This document shows, one piece after another, positions 23,709 through 35,678 of a DNA stretch of 64,000 nucleotides. Within the stretch, counting starts at the first letter, position 1; every line of letters begins with the position of its first letter. Below the pieces are notes generated by a model. The model was not told the DNA's origin and made no database searches. It saw only the letters and a list, made by a program, of their open reading frames with translations. Source of the DNA: Lepas anatifera (Eukaryota > Arthropoda > Thecostraca > Lepadidae); assembly GCA_034440635.1 (NCBI GenBank), contig JAOTON010001898.1, positions 1,850,001-1,914,000 of the forward strand. Reading direction: 5' to 3'. The translations under genes were made by a program, and so were the position numbers.

Positions 23709-24913
23709 TTAACCTTCGCCCGGGTGGGGGGTCTTTTTAGACCCCCCCTCGGGTTTTTCTGAAGTGACCAAAAAACGGCGGCGCGCAGCGCCGCCAAACT
23801 TGGTCTAGCTGTTCCTTCATCATTTTTACATCTTTCCTGAAAATTTTGGCTCAAGGTCATATCAGGTCAGGTCACCAGGTCAGGTGAAGTAACCTCACCT
23901 CAAAAAATACTTAGGACGGCATAACTAAAAGAAGGGTTAATCGATCAAGTTGAAACTCATACCACATCTTGGGCCCACCAGGAGCTACAACATTTGTTCC
24001 GGGATTTTTGATATTGGTGACCTAAGGTCATGTGCAGAGCATGACCTCCCCATTGACAATGCATGGGGAAAATCCCGAAATGAGCTTTTCTCAGTAAGTA
24101 TGGATGGAATCAACTTCAAACATCGGTTGCGACTTACTCTTAGCCCATTTCTGAAGCTGATACCAAAATTTTTGACTTGTGACCTTTAAAAGGTCACCTT
24201 AGGTCAAATAAGCATTTTTTGGTGTTTTTCTCTATAAATTTTGAATAAACTAAGATAGAGCTTTTATTTTGTCACCAAAGTGTTTGTATAGTCACTGGAA
24301 GTCAAATGATATACATCATGACTATACCAGGTCAAGTTGGGTCAGACCGTTGACCTGGGTCAGGTCAAATTCTTAAATTTGACCTGGCATAGCAATATCA
24401 TATATCATTCGATTCGTATTGACGAGAGGATTGCAATGGTGCATAAACTATGGCTGTATCTTGTTTGGTTTGGAAGCTATTAGCGAAAAAGTAAACGCCC
24501 TTATGCATGGGTGGCTATGGACATTCCCAAGAATATGCCCAATATTTAGTGACCTGTAGCTCCCTAGGCTTTGACCTGACACGAAAATGAATGCCACTGT
24601 AATGAAAGCACATCTCAAGAGCTTTCGAATGGTGTTAGAAAAATGTTTCTAGCTATCATAGTTTCTGAGATATAGGAGGTTTTCTTAGTACACCTCATAT
24701 TAGCGATTTTGACCTATTTTGACCTCTGGTGACCTTGATATTGACCTGACAAGAAAAATGACCGAAGTATTTTCGATATCATTTTCGAAGAGCTTTCGAT
24801 TGCCGTTTTGCGCTTTTTTCTAGCTCTCTTAGTTTTTGAGATCGTGGGGGGGTCTTTTTTAGCCCCCCACCAGGGCGAAGGTGGCTCGTACCCGCCACCG
24901 GGGCAAGGGTTAA
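23709..24913 (+). mobile_element. TTAA element, family D
   Basis: The 1.2-kb element is flanked by TTAA. The left end reads TTAACCTTCGCCCGGGTGG and the right end ACCGGGGCAAGGGTTAA. Subterminal palindromes are GGGGGGTCTTTTTAGACCCC (left) and GGGGGGTCTTTTTTAGCCCC (right). A second hairpin, GGCGGCGC-GCA-GCGCCGCC, lies near 23,777. The interior shares family A phrases and many AGGTCA/TGACCT hexamers. Confidence 0.85.
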
Positions 24914-27900
24914 GTTGTGATGCTGATATGTACATTTAGCGATGATTAGGTATTAAATAGTGGCAGTGACAGATAGTGGCAGTGGCATATTATAGTGACA
25001 GATAGTGGCAGATTAATAATAGATACATTTTGCGACATGTTAAAGCACCGTAACCCTATGATAAAAGCCAGCGCGTAAAACCTTTTCGATCAGACGATGG
25101 AGTATATTCATCCAAACTTATACCAGCCACGCGGCACCTAGCCGGATCCTTAAGACTCGGCGGCGCGAGGCAGCTGGCTTTCCTTCATAGTGTGTTAGTG
25201 TTTCCAGGTCACCGGGCGACTAGGCCCATAAATAGCTGCGTCGTCCGCGTATCGAGGCTCTCGGCTCTCGGCGCTCTGGCTATCTACACCGTCCGCGGCT
25301 CCTGAACTGGGCTCACGCGCTCTCGTCCTTCGCCTGTGCATGAAGCTCGGTATATCTCTCTGGCGTCCGCCGCAAGTGCACTAAGCTCTCCCCTCACCAG
25401 TCGCCCGGTTCTTTGTTCTCAAAGTGATATGGTGTAGTGGGTGCACAGATTAGGCAACGATCGTCTACCCGCAACATGTCGCTTGGTAACCCCGCATGCG
25501 TGAGGATTGGTGAGTACCGCTTACTGGTGTGGTTGTATTGTAAACGTATGTTAAAGATCCTTTTGACCGTTTGACCATGTCTTTTGGTCGTCTTTGCCTG
25601 GGTTTTGGGTATTGATTGTCTTTGTTTTGGTTTTGGGCCTTCATAATGACTGAAAAACTGATCTCACTGGTTTCATTGTGCTTTGAGCTGAGAGACCGAG
25701 TTCATCCAACAATATCCCCTAAAATACACCGAACAGGGTCGCGCCTACAAATCGTGGCAGAGCGTTGCATAATCGACCACTGAACCACCACCGTTGAGTT
25801 TCATTAATACGAGCCCCATCCCTCCGATTACGGGTGGCAGCCGTATAGCATTGATTCAGGACACCACTCCACTTCCTCCCCTGAAGTCGACCTGCAAGGA
25901 TCATCTGACTACTATAATGCCAATTCAAGATTACAGTGCCTAGTGCAGCTTTAGCCTGGATTAGGGTTGCCCCATGAGGTCTGTAGGGAGGTCCTTGCCC
26001 TGGAGGGACACGTTCCCCACAAGGATCATCTAACTACTGTAATGTCATTCAACTATCGCAGAAGCCTAGTGCCACTTAAATTGATTTTTGGTGGTCCCAT
26101 GAGGTCTGTAGGGAGGTCCTTGCCATGGGGTGGTACGTCCCCTAAAAGGGACGACGGGTTATTCATCGGTCGAGCCTGCAACAGACTTCCCGTTGACGAA
26201 CGGAAGAGTTTACCTCCAGACGTGGAGACCTTTAACCTGTCAGTTAGTTAGGTGGAATTTTCCGTGGCCGAGTGTTCTTTTCCTGAATTAAGCATCGGGG
26301 GCCCTGGTTGAATCAAAGCTTCTTTCTAGCCTTTAAGGCAGATTCATCTTGGTAACACAGCTTATTCAGAAGCGGTGGGCAGTCCAGCCGGCTTTGCATA
26401 TAACGTAACCCATGCCCGATTTGACATATGAGTGGGAGGCTGCTCCTCAGCCTGTTTTTACGGCAATTCACACATAAAAGGGGAGGGGTTCAGCTTGTTG
26501 TGCCTGATTGGAGGGTGCAGCGGCTGTGCAGTTTGACGTGCAGCCTCGTGTGGTTTTACATCACAGCCACGTTTAGCATGTACGTAAAGGGCGTTTCAGA
26601 AATAACTATATTTTTTAATTATTTGTATCTTTGTATAGGTATTGGACCAACAGAAGGTCGCAAGAACTAAAAAAAACATTACAGCCTAACCATATCACAC
26701 ATTACAAGTTTTTTTTGGCATTGGAATCATGACGTTTTTTCAGCTATATTTTCCATACAATGTTTCATTTCAAAAACACTCTTCCAACACTACGCCAGCT
26801 TCTCTCGCGTTACTTCAACTGAGTGAATCGCTACACGTGTCTTATGGAGGAGCGAGAAAGCCTGTGATTTGGAGAGTGACATTTTGTGTGTTTGGTTGTT
26901 GGTATGGGTAAGGACGATCACACATTGCAAATTCTGCCGCCTCAACTGCTGCGATTTCTAGCTTCATCATCCCAGGTAGGTCACATAAAATACCACATCC
27001 GGGTGATAGATTTAAAAGCCGTTCACCACACGGCGGATCCGTATAAAAACCCCGGTCTGCGACCAGGGCTAACGCCCCACCGGCGCAGGAGAACCGCAAG
27101 ATAATGTGCTGAAAGCAAACCATATTTCCTTCTAAATGTATCTCTTCATAAGCCTGTAGGTCAGTGTTATCATTCATTTCTTTGAAATAACTAATAAAGA
27201 GCGCGCGGTCAACCCCGGATTCGAATCGGTCAACCGTGACCAAGATACGCCGTCTCTAAACAATAGCCAACCAAGCCACACTATACCTCCTCTCACTAGC
27301 CCTACACGTGTGACCCGTCTGGAGGTCACGGCCAGTAAAAGTCAGCCGATGCCAGCGATGCCGTGACCGTGGCGCCGGCTGCTGTGTTCGTACAGAAAAG
27401 GCACGGTATAAAATTGCTTCTAGAAGACGAACCAAACATTATATTGGCCTGGAATTACTTGTATCGGCGACCCAGGACCCTAGGCTAGCATCGTGTCAAA
27501 TTTCATCCACTTCCATTCATGTTCAGGACTTGAAACCATGGTGAGAAACAAAGATGGTCCGAGAAATTTAGCACCTTGAAATACATTGTCGGGTAAATTA
27601 CTCGAAAGCCGTTATAGATAGGTGGGTAGAATGTGAGTGAAATGACCGTAACTAACTTTCCTATTCAGAAATGTCAATTCTGAGTTTATGAGTGATATGA
27701 GCTCGGAACTAGGATGCTGCAAATAACAAGTTTTTACTCGAATTATATTTATGCCTATAAAACGAGGAATTTCAATATCACAATTTCCATCCCCAAATGT
27801 TATCAGGCGGAAGCAGTGTTTTTTCGCTATCTGAAATAAAAACTCAAATCGATCAATTAGATTACGAGATATTAACGTTGGGATTAAATTAGCAAAAATG

Positions 27901-29660
27901 CAGTCTTTCGGAAGAAGGGTAAAAAAGAAAAACTAGGTCAAAATTTTAAGTTTTGCACTCAAAACTATGCCTAAGCACAAGAAAATTGACCTAGCAGTCC
28001 CTAGCTGTCTTTAAGCTAACTGAAGAGTGCCTTCTGACGTTTCGAGCGTACACGTCGGTCATCAATTTTCAGTAGGGTTTTGCTCGCGTCCGAAATACCG
28101 CATACTCGCGGAATAAATATGGTCGGACCCGCTTCATATTTTTTCCTTAGCTGGCCCTTGTTTACTATTCAAAGGGACAGCAATTTCAAGTTCGTAGCTT
28201 AAGAGGTAAAAATTTGAATACTATGAAACAGAAAAAGTGTGTTCCAAAATTCTCAAAAACTATTTCGGATTTCGACTCGGGGTTTTAGTTTGAGTGTCTG
28301 GCGTAGAAGTGCCATCTTCCTACAAAATTGCAGAGCTCTGGCATCAATTCTCAGGGCAACAGACCACGACGAGACCAGCCGGGCCGACAGAAAAGAGCCT
28401 TTTGAGGAATCTCAGTCCGCTTCGCTCCATGGATTTTGTCATGCGGCTCTAACTCCTGAGGAAACAGGGTTCACTCTCCTCCACGGAACAGAAAACAAAG
28501 TTGAACGTGAGATCCAATTAGTCCTAAATGAAAACTCTCTAAAAGATCGGATGAGATGCAATAATACCTCGAAAACCGTATACAAGACAGGGTATCACTT
28601 TGGTGTCGCCAGGCCTGCAGAGATTGCACATTGCAATGGCTATGTAAATGCTTGAAGTTCATTGAAGTATTGCCAGGTTCCGCACTGTTGGCAAGCCACA
28701 TGAGGAATGCTGAGCCCTCTCCACGCGAGTTGAACTGCATCTGGCTGCACCGCCCCAAATAACGGAGCAGTAATTCACCATAAGCAACAGCAGTATGCAT
28801 AGCAGTAAATGCCATAATAAAGCCACAAATAGGTTCGTGTTGCGATTCATACAACAATCGAAACAAGTTTTAAGACATTTACGATTAAGCATATTTCAAA
28901 ATGTGTCAGTATACTTTTACGAACTCAAAGGTCTTTAAAAGGGTTGCAAAATTACTGCGTATTTTGCATCCATCGAAAATTTTGGTTGTAAATAATGAGC
29001 GTACCATGAGACAAGCATCGAGCCAACGACAGCTGAAAACATTACCTCATCACTGCTGTACATCACAGTCCACACCCACACACACACTGCCTCTCGCAAC
29101 TGATTATAAAAAAGCACACGTCACGCTCAAGGAAGCCCGGGTCCAGGCTGACAGCCCCAAATTGATCCATATCTCATGTTCTGTCGTGAACGGTGAGTTT
29201 GTTTGCGCTTACCGAGACATTAGTCATATAAGACGCTGGAACATAACTTTGGCAAAAAAACATTTAACTTGTAATACTACTGAAAATTTTGCTTTTGATG
29301 TGCATGATGAAGTGCCAGATGTTCGTGTTAAAGGCTTTTTAGAATACTTTCAGTTCCATTTCCTCTAATATCAGCTAAAATAAATCATCTTTCTTGGATC
29401 ATTTCCTTAATGTATTTACTATCATAAACAATTATTCAATGTCGATATGACATTTTTTCTTCAAAAATACCCTGCTACTATTTGCGATTAAAAGGAGTTT
29501 TTAACGACGAATTCGGACGATTTTTGGCCAATTTATCTGAACGTTTTCAAAACTTTCTCAAACACACTGTAGTTTTAATATGGCCAATAAAAAGTAATAC
29601 AGATTTGGCCTCGCAACGGGATTTGAGCATGACGTCATTTTCCCACGGTCACCTCTACCA
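24914..29660. other. Long intron stretch without a recognised gene
   Basis: GTGGCAGTGACAGATA-type short tandem repeats lie at 24,958-25,015. A region at 25,040-25,500 is GC-rich with a CATAAATAG string and could be a solitary LTR, but no matching second copy exists here. Two related copies of about 135 bp containing CCCATGAGGTCTGTAGGGAG occur in tandem at about 25,970 and 26,096. An unrecognised 155-codon frame is at 28,901-29,368 (plus). Confidence 0.35.
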
Positions 29661-29756
29661 CGTAAACACCCGGGGAGTCCAACAGGGTGAGAGTTGGCGA
29701 CGCCGTATGACCCTGGCAGTTGGTGCGTCGTTAAACCCCAACAATTATTATTACAC
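29660..29756 (+). mobile_element. SINE 3' tail fragment
   Basis: The string GTTGGCGACGCCGTATGACC is followed by TGGCAGTTGGTGCGTCGTTA and AACCCCAACAATTATTATTA. The same tail occurs at 38,358-38,410 and 46,425-46,460, and the front string at 18,440. Confidence 0.55.
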
Positions 29757-29948
29757 CCGGGGAGGACGGGGTCGGCAGGGGGTGAATTTCTACCCTTTTT
29801 CTCCGCGAACAGTAAGTTTTGGGAGAAATGAAATATCGACCCAGTGGTTTCACGGGATGCTCTGCCACGTGACTATCTCAGTTAGAATGCCATTATGAAG
29901 GTGCCCGGTTGGCTTGAAGCCAGCTGCAGGCTCTGCGTGCGGACTTAC

Positions 29949-30134
29949 CTGTCCGATCACCGAGTGCACGCTCTCCATCAGTGTGTTCCGCATCTGCTTC
30001 AGCTCCTCCGTCTCCTCCAGGTCCTCCATGAACGAGGTCTGGTGCACCTTCCGCGACAGCTTCTTCATCAGCGTCGACATGTTGAAGATGTCCGTCACCA
30101 CTCCCTCGGTGATGTCCAGGATGCCACCCTCGTC
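29949..30134 (-). CDS. Dynein heavy chain exon 10 (tail)
   Basis: This is the longest exon here (62 codons, phase 0 to 0), between GGGGACAG and a consensus GTAAGT. It reads DEGGILDITEGVVTDIFNMS, continues through TLMKKLSRKVHQTSFMED and ends NTLMESVHSVIGQ. The family has a comparable G-G-F-x-x-x-V-x-x-L-x-x-D-I-x-x-x-x-x-L-x-x-R-L segment followed by a helical stretch to the next exon. The adjoining introns are about 5.5 and 7.0 kb. Confidence 0.92.
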
Positions 30135-30366
30135 CTGTCCCCGCCACGCCGGTCAGACACAGACAACCCTGCTACCCATCCATGGAGCATGGACAACGTA
30201 AGAGCAGAGCAGCTAGCAGAACAGGTCTCATTTGATATTTCCCCTGACTTAACCGTCTACGGGAAATGTTTTTCGCTTGCAGACAATGTGATTCACTGTT
30301 ACAATGCCACCGCCACACCAAATGTGTATCTCAACAACCAGAAAGCGGAGCGAGCAAGCAGTAAGG

Positions 30367-30745
30367 TTGGGAGCCGGCACTGTCCGACCTGGGAAGGTTG
30401 GGAGGCGGTACTGTCCGACCTAGGAAGGTGAGGAGAAGACACTGTCCGGCCTGGAAAGGCGGGGAGGCGGTACTGTCCGACCTGGGAAGGTGGGGAGGCG
30501 GTACTGTCCGACCTGGGAAGGTGTAGAGGCGACACTGTCAGACCTGGGAAGGTGGCGAGGCGGCACTGTCCGACCTGGGAAGGCGGGGAGGCGACATTTT
30601 CCAACGTGGAAATGTGGGGAAGCGGCATTGTCCGACCTGGGAAGGTGGGGAGGCGGTACTGTCCGACCTGGGAAGGTGGCGAGGCGGCACTGTCCGACCT
30701 GGATAGGTGGGGAGGCGGCATTGTCCGAACTGGGAAGGTAGGGAC
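30367..30745. repeat. 31-bp minisatellite, array 1 (about 12 units)
   Basis: The unit CTGTCCGACCTGGGAAGGTG + GGGAGGCGGTA repeats with small changes. On the gene strand each unit contains CCACCTTCCCAG|GTCGGACAG, which looks like a splice junction in both directions. The same unit in the same orientation forms array 2 at the other end of this intron. Confidence 0.93.
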
Positions 30746-31212
30746 AGAGCTCGAAAAAAGTTCAAGCCTTCAAGCCCTGGCTGGAGCAAGAAATTGTCGA
30801 CTGTCGGAGAAAGCCCCACCCGTCCCAGGTTTTATCAACACCCGGTTCAGAGCCCTTGACAGACGGTGCTTCTGACTCCGGCCGGCGCACGCTCCCCGTC
30901 GCCACCCTGTCACCCCCCCCAACCACTTCCCCATGGTGTCCCCTCGGGCCTCTGGAGGCTGCAAGTGAGGGCCGCGTCTCCAATCCCATGCTCCTTTACT
31001 GCCTCACCACCGCGGGTTACATCACCGCGATGCAGTCGAAGAATCCGTCCCAGGCTCGATTTCCTCGGAGAACTCATAAGGATGGTCTCCGAATCGAAAA
31101 AGTATAGAACTCGATCTTACGATACATCAGGCTTGAGCGGCTTGTAAGTCATTCTCCAAGCCGTGGTTTCGATAAGGGCGTTTCTCTGACAGTATATAAC
31201 AGAAAAAGATCT

Positions 31213-32242
31213 TTAACCCGCGCCCCACCGGGGGTCCGGCGCCACCTTCGCCCCACCGGGGGCCATCGATGGCCCCCTCTAACTCAGAAAATATGGGCGT
31301 TAGCGCAAATCTGCAAAGTGCAATAGAAAGCTCCCGTGAATTCAGTAAGAAATTACTTCACATGTTTTAGTGCTCGGGTCAATGGTTTGACCTCCAGAGG
31401 TCAAATTAGGTCAAGATCGGCTATTTTCACTCAAATATGCAATGATTAAGCAAACTAGTCATAACTCTTATGTCATTAGAGCTATTGAGGCCTGGTAAAG
31501 TTCATTTGATAGGAAATTGTCAGTACTTTTTCCGCTATGTGGGACGTGAAGACCTCCCGCCAGTGGTTTGACCTCCAGAGGTCACCTCGTGACCTAATAT
31601 GACCTGAGGTCACGAAAGGTCACAAAGTGACCTTGCCGTATATCAAATGAATGCCAGTGACAAGACAAACACGATGGTGTTTGTTCCACCGCTCTAGCTT
31701 AATTAGGTCAAAAGTTATTGTCAAAATACTGATTTTGACCTCTGGTGACCTTGGATGACCTTGGAAAAGTCAAAGGGTAAATATGACCCCTGGGATCCGT
31801 GAAAGGGTGTCCAAAAACGCTGTTCTGAGCAGTCTGAGTATTTGCAATCATTTTTGTGGCTTTTATATCATGAAACAGGTTTTCCCCATGCTTTTCCAAT
31901 GGGAGAGGTCGCCTCGTGACCTGACCTCAGGACACGAAATCGAAAAATCCCGGATATACACCTTGTAGACCCTGGAGGGGTCATGAAGTGTAGGAAGTTT
32001 CAAATCGATCGACTTTGAAATGTAGCTCTTACAGAGCTCTAAAGTTGAAGTGAGGTGACCTTGGTTGACCTCGTCTGGTGACCTGACCTTGGGTGACCCG
32101 GGGTAAAAAATTTCAGGGATGATGGGAAAATGATGCAGTGAGAGGTAGAGCCCTCAACCGCGGTGCTGCGCCTCGTCGTTTTTCTGCTATCCCGGAAAAC
32201 CTTAGGGGGGCCATCGATGGCCCCCGGTGGGGCGAGGGTTAA
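31213..32242. mobile_element. TTAA element, family E
   Basis: The 1,030-bp element starts TTAACCCGCGCCCCACCGGG and ends CCGGTGGGGCGAGGGTTAA. Both ends carry the subterminal palindrome GGGGGCCATCGATGGCCCCC. The interior has roughly twenty AGGTCA or TGACCT hexamers by eye. There is no open frame of note, so it must be mobilised in trans. A piggyBac-type transposase is the obvious candidate from the TTAA flanks, but this is inference. Confidence 0.87.
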
Positions 32243-32904
32243 TATTGGACCCGCTCGCGAACATTTTCTCGAGTGTTAGAAATCACAAGGTTTTCAGCTA
32301 AGTTAGTGACGTCAAATGGCATAAAATAACAATTTAATGAAACAATATACATTTTATTGGTCAAAATATTTAAGAACATATTTTTAAGCACAAAATAATT
32401 TTATTTTAATGAAAAAAACAAATAAAACAAGTTTACAAGATTCTACGTCATTAATGAAAATCAGAAGATTAATCATACATCTGCACTCTCCTCAAACCTT
32501 GAACTAGCGCCTGACGTTTAAAGCGAGCGGCGCATTTGTCTCCCATGAATATGTTGTATGAAGTTTCAACTTTTTGTGATTTAGTTCTCTGCTTATAGCT
32601 CAGTTTATTGACATTATTGGTGGTTTGGTTACTGGACTTTGGCATATTGAAGAACCTGGGCCATGGCGCCCTCGGGCAAGGTGAAGTGTAAGGATCGCGG
32701 ATACAAACCGTTTGTCCTTTCAAAGAACTTAAAGAGGCATGTAGAAAGGCATCACCCTGGCAAACCTGTTGTGCCAGAGAACAACCGTTCTTTTTGGTGT
32801 TGGAGGAAAATGGTATTCATGGAGGAAGACAAGCCAAGGTAAGAATCATACCCCATATGCAAGATTTTGCCACATGGTCATGACTAACAAGTATGAGAAT
32901 GAAA

Positions 32905-33171
32905 ATCATCATCATTATCATCATCATCATCATCATATTTTTATTGATTTTCTCAAGATAAGGACAAGCAACGAGGGAAGAAAGAGCAGGCATAAAAACA
33001 CAAACTTCATCAAAGAGGAATAATGGCAGTTGAGAGCAAATAAAGCAAAAAAAACAGCAAAAACAAAACCAAGCGCAGCAACGTAAGAGATAACACACAA
33101 TACAATGCAAGTGATGTGATCCAAAACAAAAAGATAGAATAGTGCATACTGCTTGAAACAAGTAATACAGC
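32905..33171 (-). mobile_element. 5'-truncated retroelement 3' end, copy 1
   Basis: On the minus strand this ends in a (ATG)n tract after GAGAAAATCAATAAAAA. About 240 bp are nearly identical to 37,507-37,757, where the element continues further 5'. A microsatellite tail at the 3' end and variable 5' truncation suggest a LINE. Confidence 0.6.
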
Positions 33172-33259
33172 CAGGGGTGTAATTTTTCTCTTTGGGGTGC
33201 CCGAGCACCCCCAATCCTAATTCGAGCACCCCCAATTATGTCCTGAGCACCCGCAATAC

Positions 33260-34340
33260 ATGTGCCGCCCCTGGCTTATCACCGCTACCCTGAAGGATGT
33301 CACCCTATCTCATCACTGCCATCCTGATTCGTGCCGCCCCTCACAAGTTTTTTCCGTCCCGGATTCATTACTTCCACTCTGATTGGTTCCATCTCCAGGT
33401 AATTAATGCCTCCTGACTTATCATTTCCTCTGATTTATGACGCCACATCACTGTTGCCCCCGCCTGATCACTGTCGCCAGCAATTAATCGCTGCCGCCCC
33501 CCCTCTGGATGGTCACTGCCGCCTTTTGTTCATCACTGATCAGCTGGCTGATCACTGACACCCCTGGTTTATCGCTGCCGCCCCTGGCTAAACACCCCGG
33601 TTTATTCTAACACCCATATACTTGCCCCTCCTGGTAAGTAACTGTCACCCACTGAATCATATTTGCCGCCCCCGGCTGATCACTGCCGCCCCTCGTTCAC
33701 CACTGCCTCCCCTGGCTGATCATTGCCGCCCCCTGACTGATAACTGCCACCCCTTGACTGCTAACTGCCGCCCCTGGCTGACTACTGCCGCCCCCTGGCT
33801 GATTATTGCCGCCCCATTGGCTGCTTACTGTCGCCCCTGGCTGACCGCTACCGCCCCCTGGCTGATCATTGCCGCCCCCTGGCTGATCACTGCCGCCCCT
33901 TGACTGACAACTGCCGCCCCTTGGATGTTAACTGCCGCCTCTGGCTGACTACTGCCGCTCCCTGGCTGATTATTTCCGCCCCTTGGCTGCTAACTACCGC
34001 CCCTGGCTGACCGCTACCGCCCCCTGGTTGATCATTGCCGCCCCCTGACTGAAAACTGTCGGCTCTTGGCATATAAATGCCGCCCCCTGGCAGATCACTA
34101 CTGCCCCCCGGCCTGATAACTTCCGTCCTTGGCTGATCACTGCCGCCCCTGGCTGATCACTGCCGCCCCCTGGCTGATAATTGCCGCCCCCTGACTGATA
34201 ACTGCCGGCCCTTGGCTGATAACTGCCGCTCCTGGCTGATCACTGTCGCCCCCTGACTGAAAACTGCGGCCCCCTGGCTGATAACTGCCGCCCTTGACTG
34301 ATAACTGCCGCCCCTGGTTCATCACTGCCGTCTCCCGGGG
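33260..34340. repeat. 21-bp minisatellite with TGATCA core
   Basis: The unit CTGGCTGATCACTGCCGCCC + C repeats with variation, clearest from 33,660 to 34,320 and more degenerate to the left. Open frames on both strands here (PPLADHCRP- and QPGAAVISQG-type) are products of the repeat. Confidence 0.88.
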
Positions 34341-35270
34341 CAGTGAGCATCCTGGGGATATGTGGGCGGTGAACGTTCTGGGGGAGCATCCTTCTGTGGA
34401 TATCACTAACATCATGTTATATCTGAGGAGCGTTAGTCTGTCTTATATTTATCCTAGTAGTCTTTCAGGTTTTACATAACGTCAAGCTTCATGTTGCCTA
34501 TAGTCTCTGACTTTAGTATACAATTCAAGAGGCGCTGGGCGATCCGCCTCGGCTGGCGGCCTTCATCCGGCGGCTGGGACGCCTCTAACGAGGCGTCTCC
34601 CATATGGCAGCTGCCGAGTGCCGGAAACATCATCATCATCATCACATATGTATATTGCAGTGTATCTCCGCGATGAATGCCATAAATTTTCATAGTCTCT
34701 TGTTTTGATCATATACTGCAAACCGGTGTATAAAATCTTGCGAACGGTGACGCGTATGCAGTAGGCGATATATTTCTGAGCCCATATTTTTATACAGCTT
34801 GTACTTCATTTTCATTACTGCATTTTGCAATAAATTATGTGTTTCGGAGCAAGAAAGTTTTTTTCTGAGCGTGCTCCGTAAATGGAATGAAAAAAACACG
34901 ATGATACGATGGGCTGCTACTTGCCGGACTGATTTTGTTCACTGTCGTATATTTCATTTTTCTGTGCATATCACAAATATCTGCTTTCAATGACCAATTA
35001 AGATACATGTAAAATCAATCAATCTTTGTTTCATTTTTATATAAAATCAGGTGGAGGCAAGTGGAGGAAGAGCACAGTAAAATAAGAGTATGAGAAAAGC
35101 AAGAAATAAGGAATAAATATTTGAAAAACAAAATGTGATGCTTTCCAAATTGACGGGAGAAAAATAACGTGGGATTTGCATGTTTCACCGTATATATGGA
35201 TTTTTAGTTGGCGGCAGACATTTTTGGGTTTAAGGCGTCGGCTTGGAGAAAAGTGAACATTTTATCGAGC
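34341..35270. other. Intron sequence, nothing recognised
   Basis: No exon or known repeat was seen between the 21-bp array and the second 31-bp array. A small inverted repeat (AGGCGCTGGGCG / GACGCCTC.. type) near 34,530-34,600 is weak. Confidence 0.3.
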
Positions 35271-35276
35271 TCTGGG

Positions 35277-35670
35277 TGAGGAGGCGGCACTGTCCAAACT
35301 GGGAAGGTGGGGAGGTGGCACTGTCCGACCTGGGAAGGTGGGGAGGTGGCACTGTCCGACCTGGGAAGGTGGGGAGGTGGCACTGTCCGACCTGGGAAGG
35401 CGGGAGGCGGTACTGTCCGACCTGGGAAGGTGGGGAGGCGGCACTGTCCGACCTGAAAAGGTGGGGAGGTGGTACTGTCCTACCTGGGAAGGTAGGGAGG
35501 CGACACTGCCCGACCTGGATAGGCGGGGAGGCGGTACTGTCCGACCTGGGGAGGTGGGGAGGCGGCACTGTCCGACCTGGGAAGGTGGGGAGGCGGTACT
35601 GTCCGACCTGAGAAGGTGGGGAGACGGTACTGTCCGACCTGGAAAGGTGGGGAGACGACACTGTTCGGTC
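35277..35670. repeat. 31-bp minisatellite, array 2 (about 12-13 units), abutting exon 9 donor
   Basis: This array has the same unit and orientation as the one at 30.4 kb. The last, most degenerate unit runs up to the 3' edge of exon 9 at 35,679. The exon end plus donor (CCAGGTCGG) equals the corresponding part of the unit, so the array may have been seeded from this boundary. Confidence 0.92.
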
Positions 35671-35678
35671 GGACCGAC

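Noticed and set aside
25037..25520. Solitary LTR
   Set aside because: GC-rich sequence with a CATAAATAG box is suggestive, but I could not find TG..CA ends with a target duplication or a second copy.
28901..29368. 155-codon open frame on the plus strand
   Set aside because: No family resemblance and no splice or promoter context; noted only as unrecognised.
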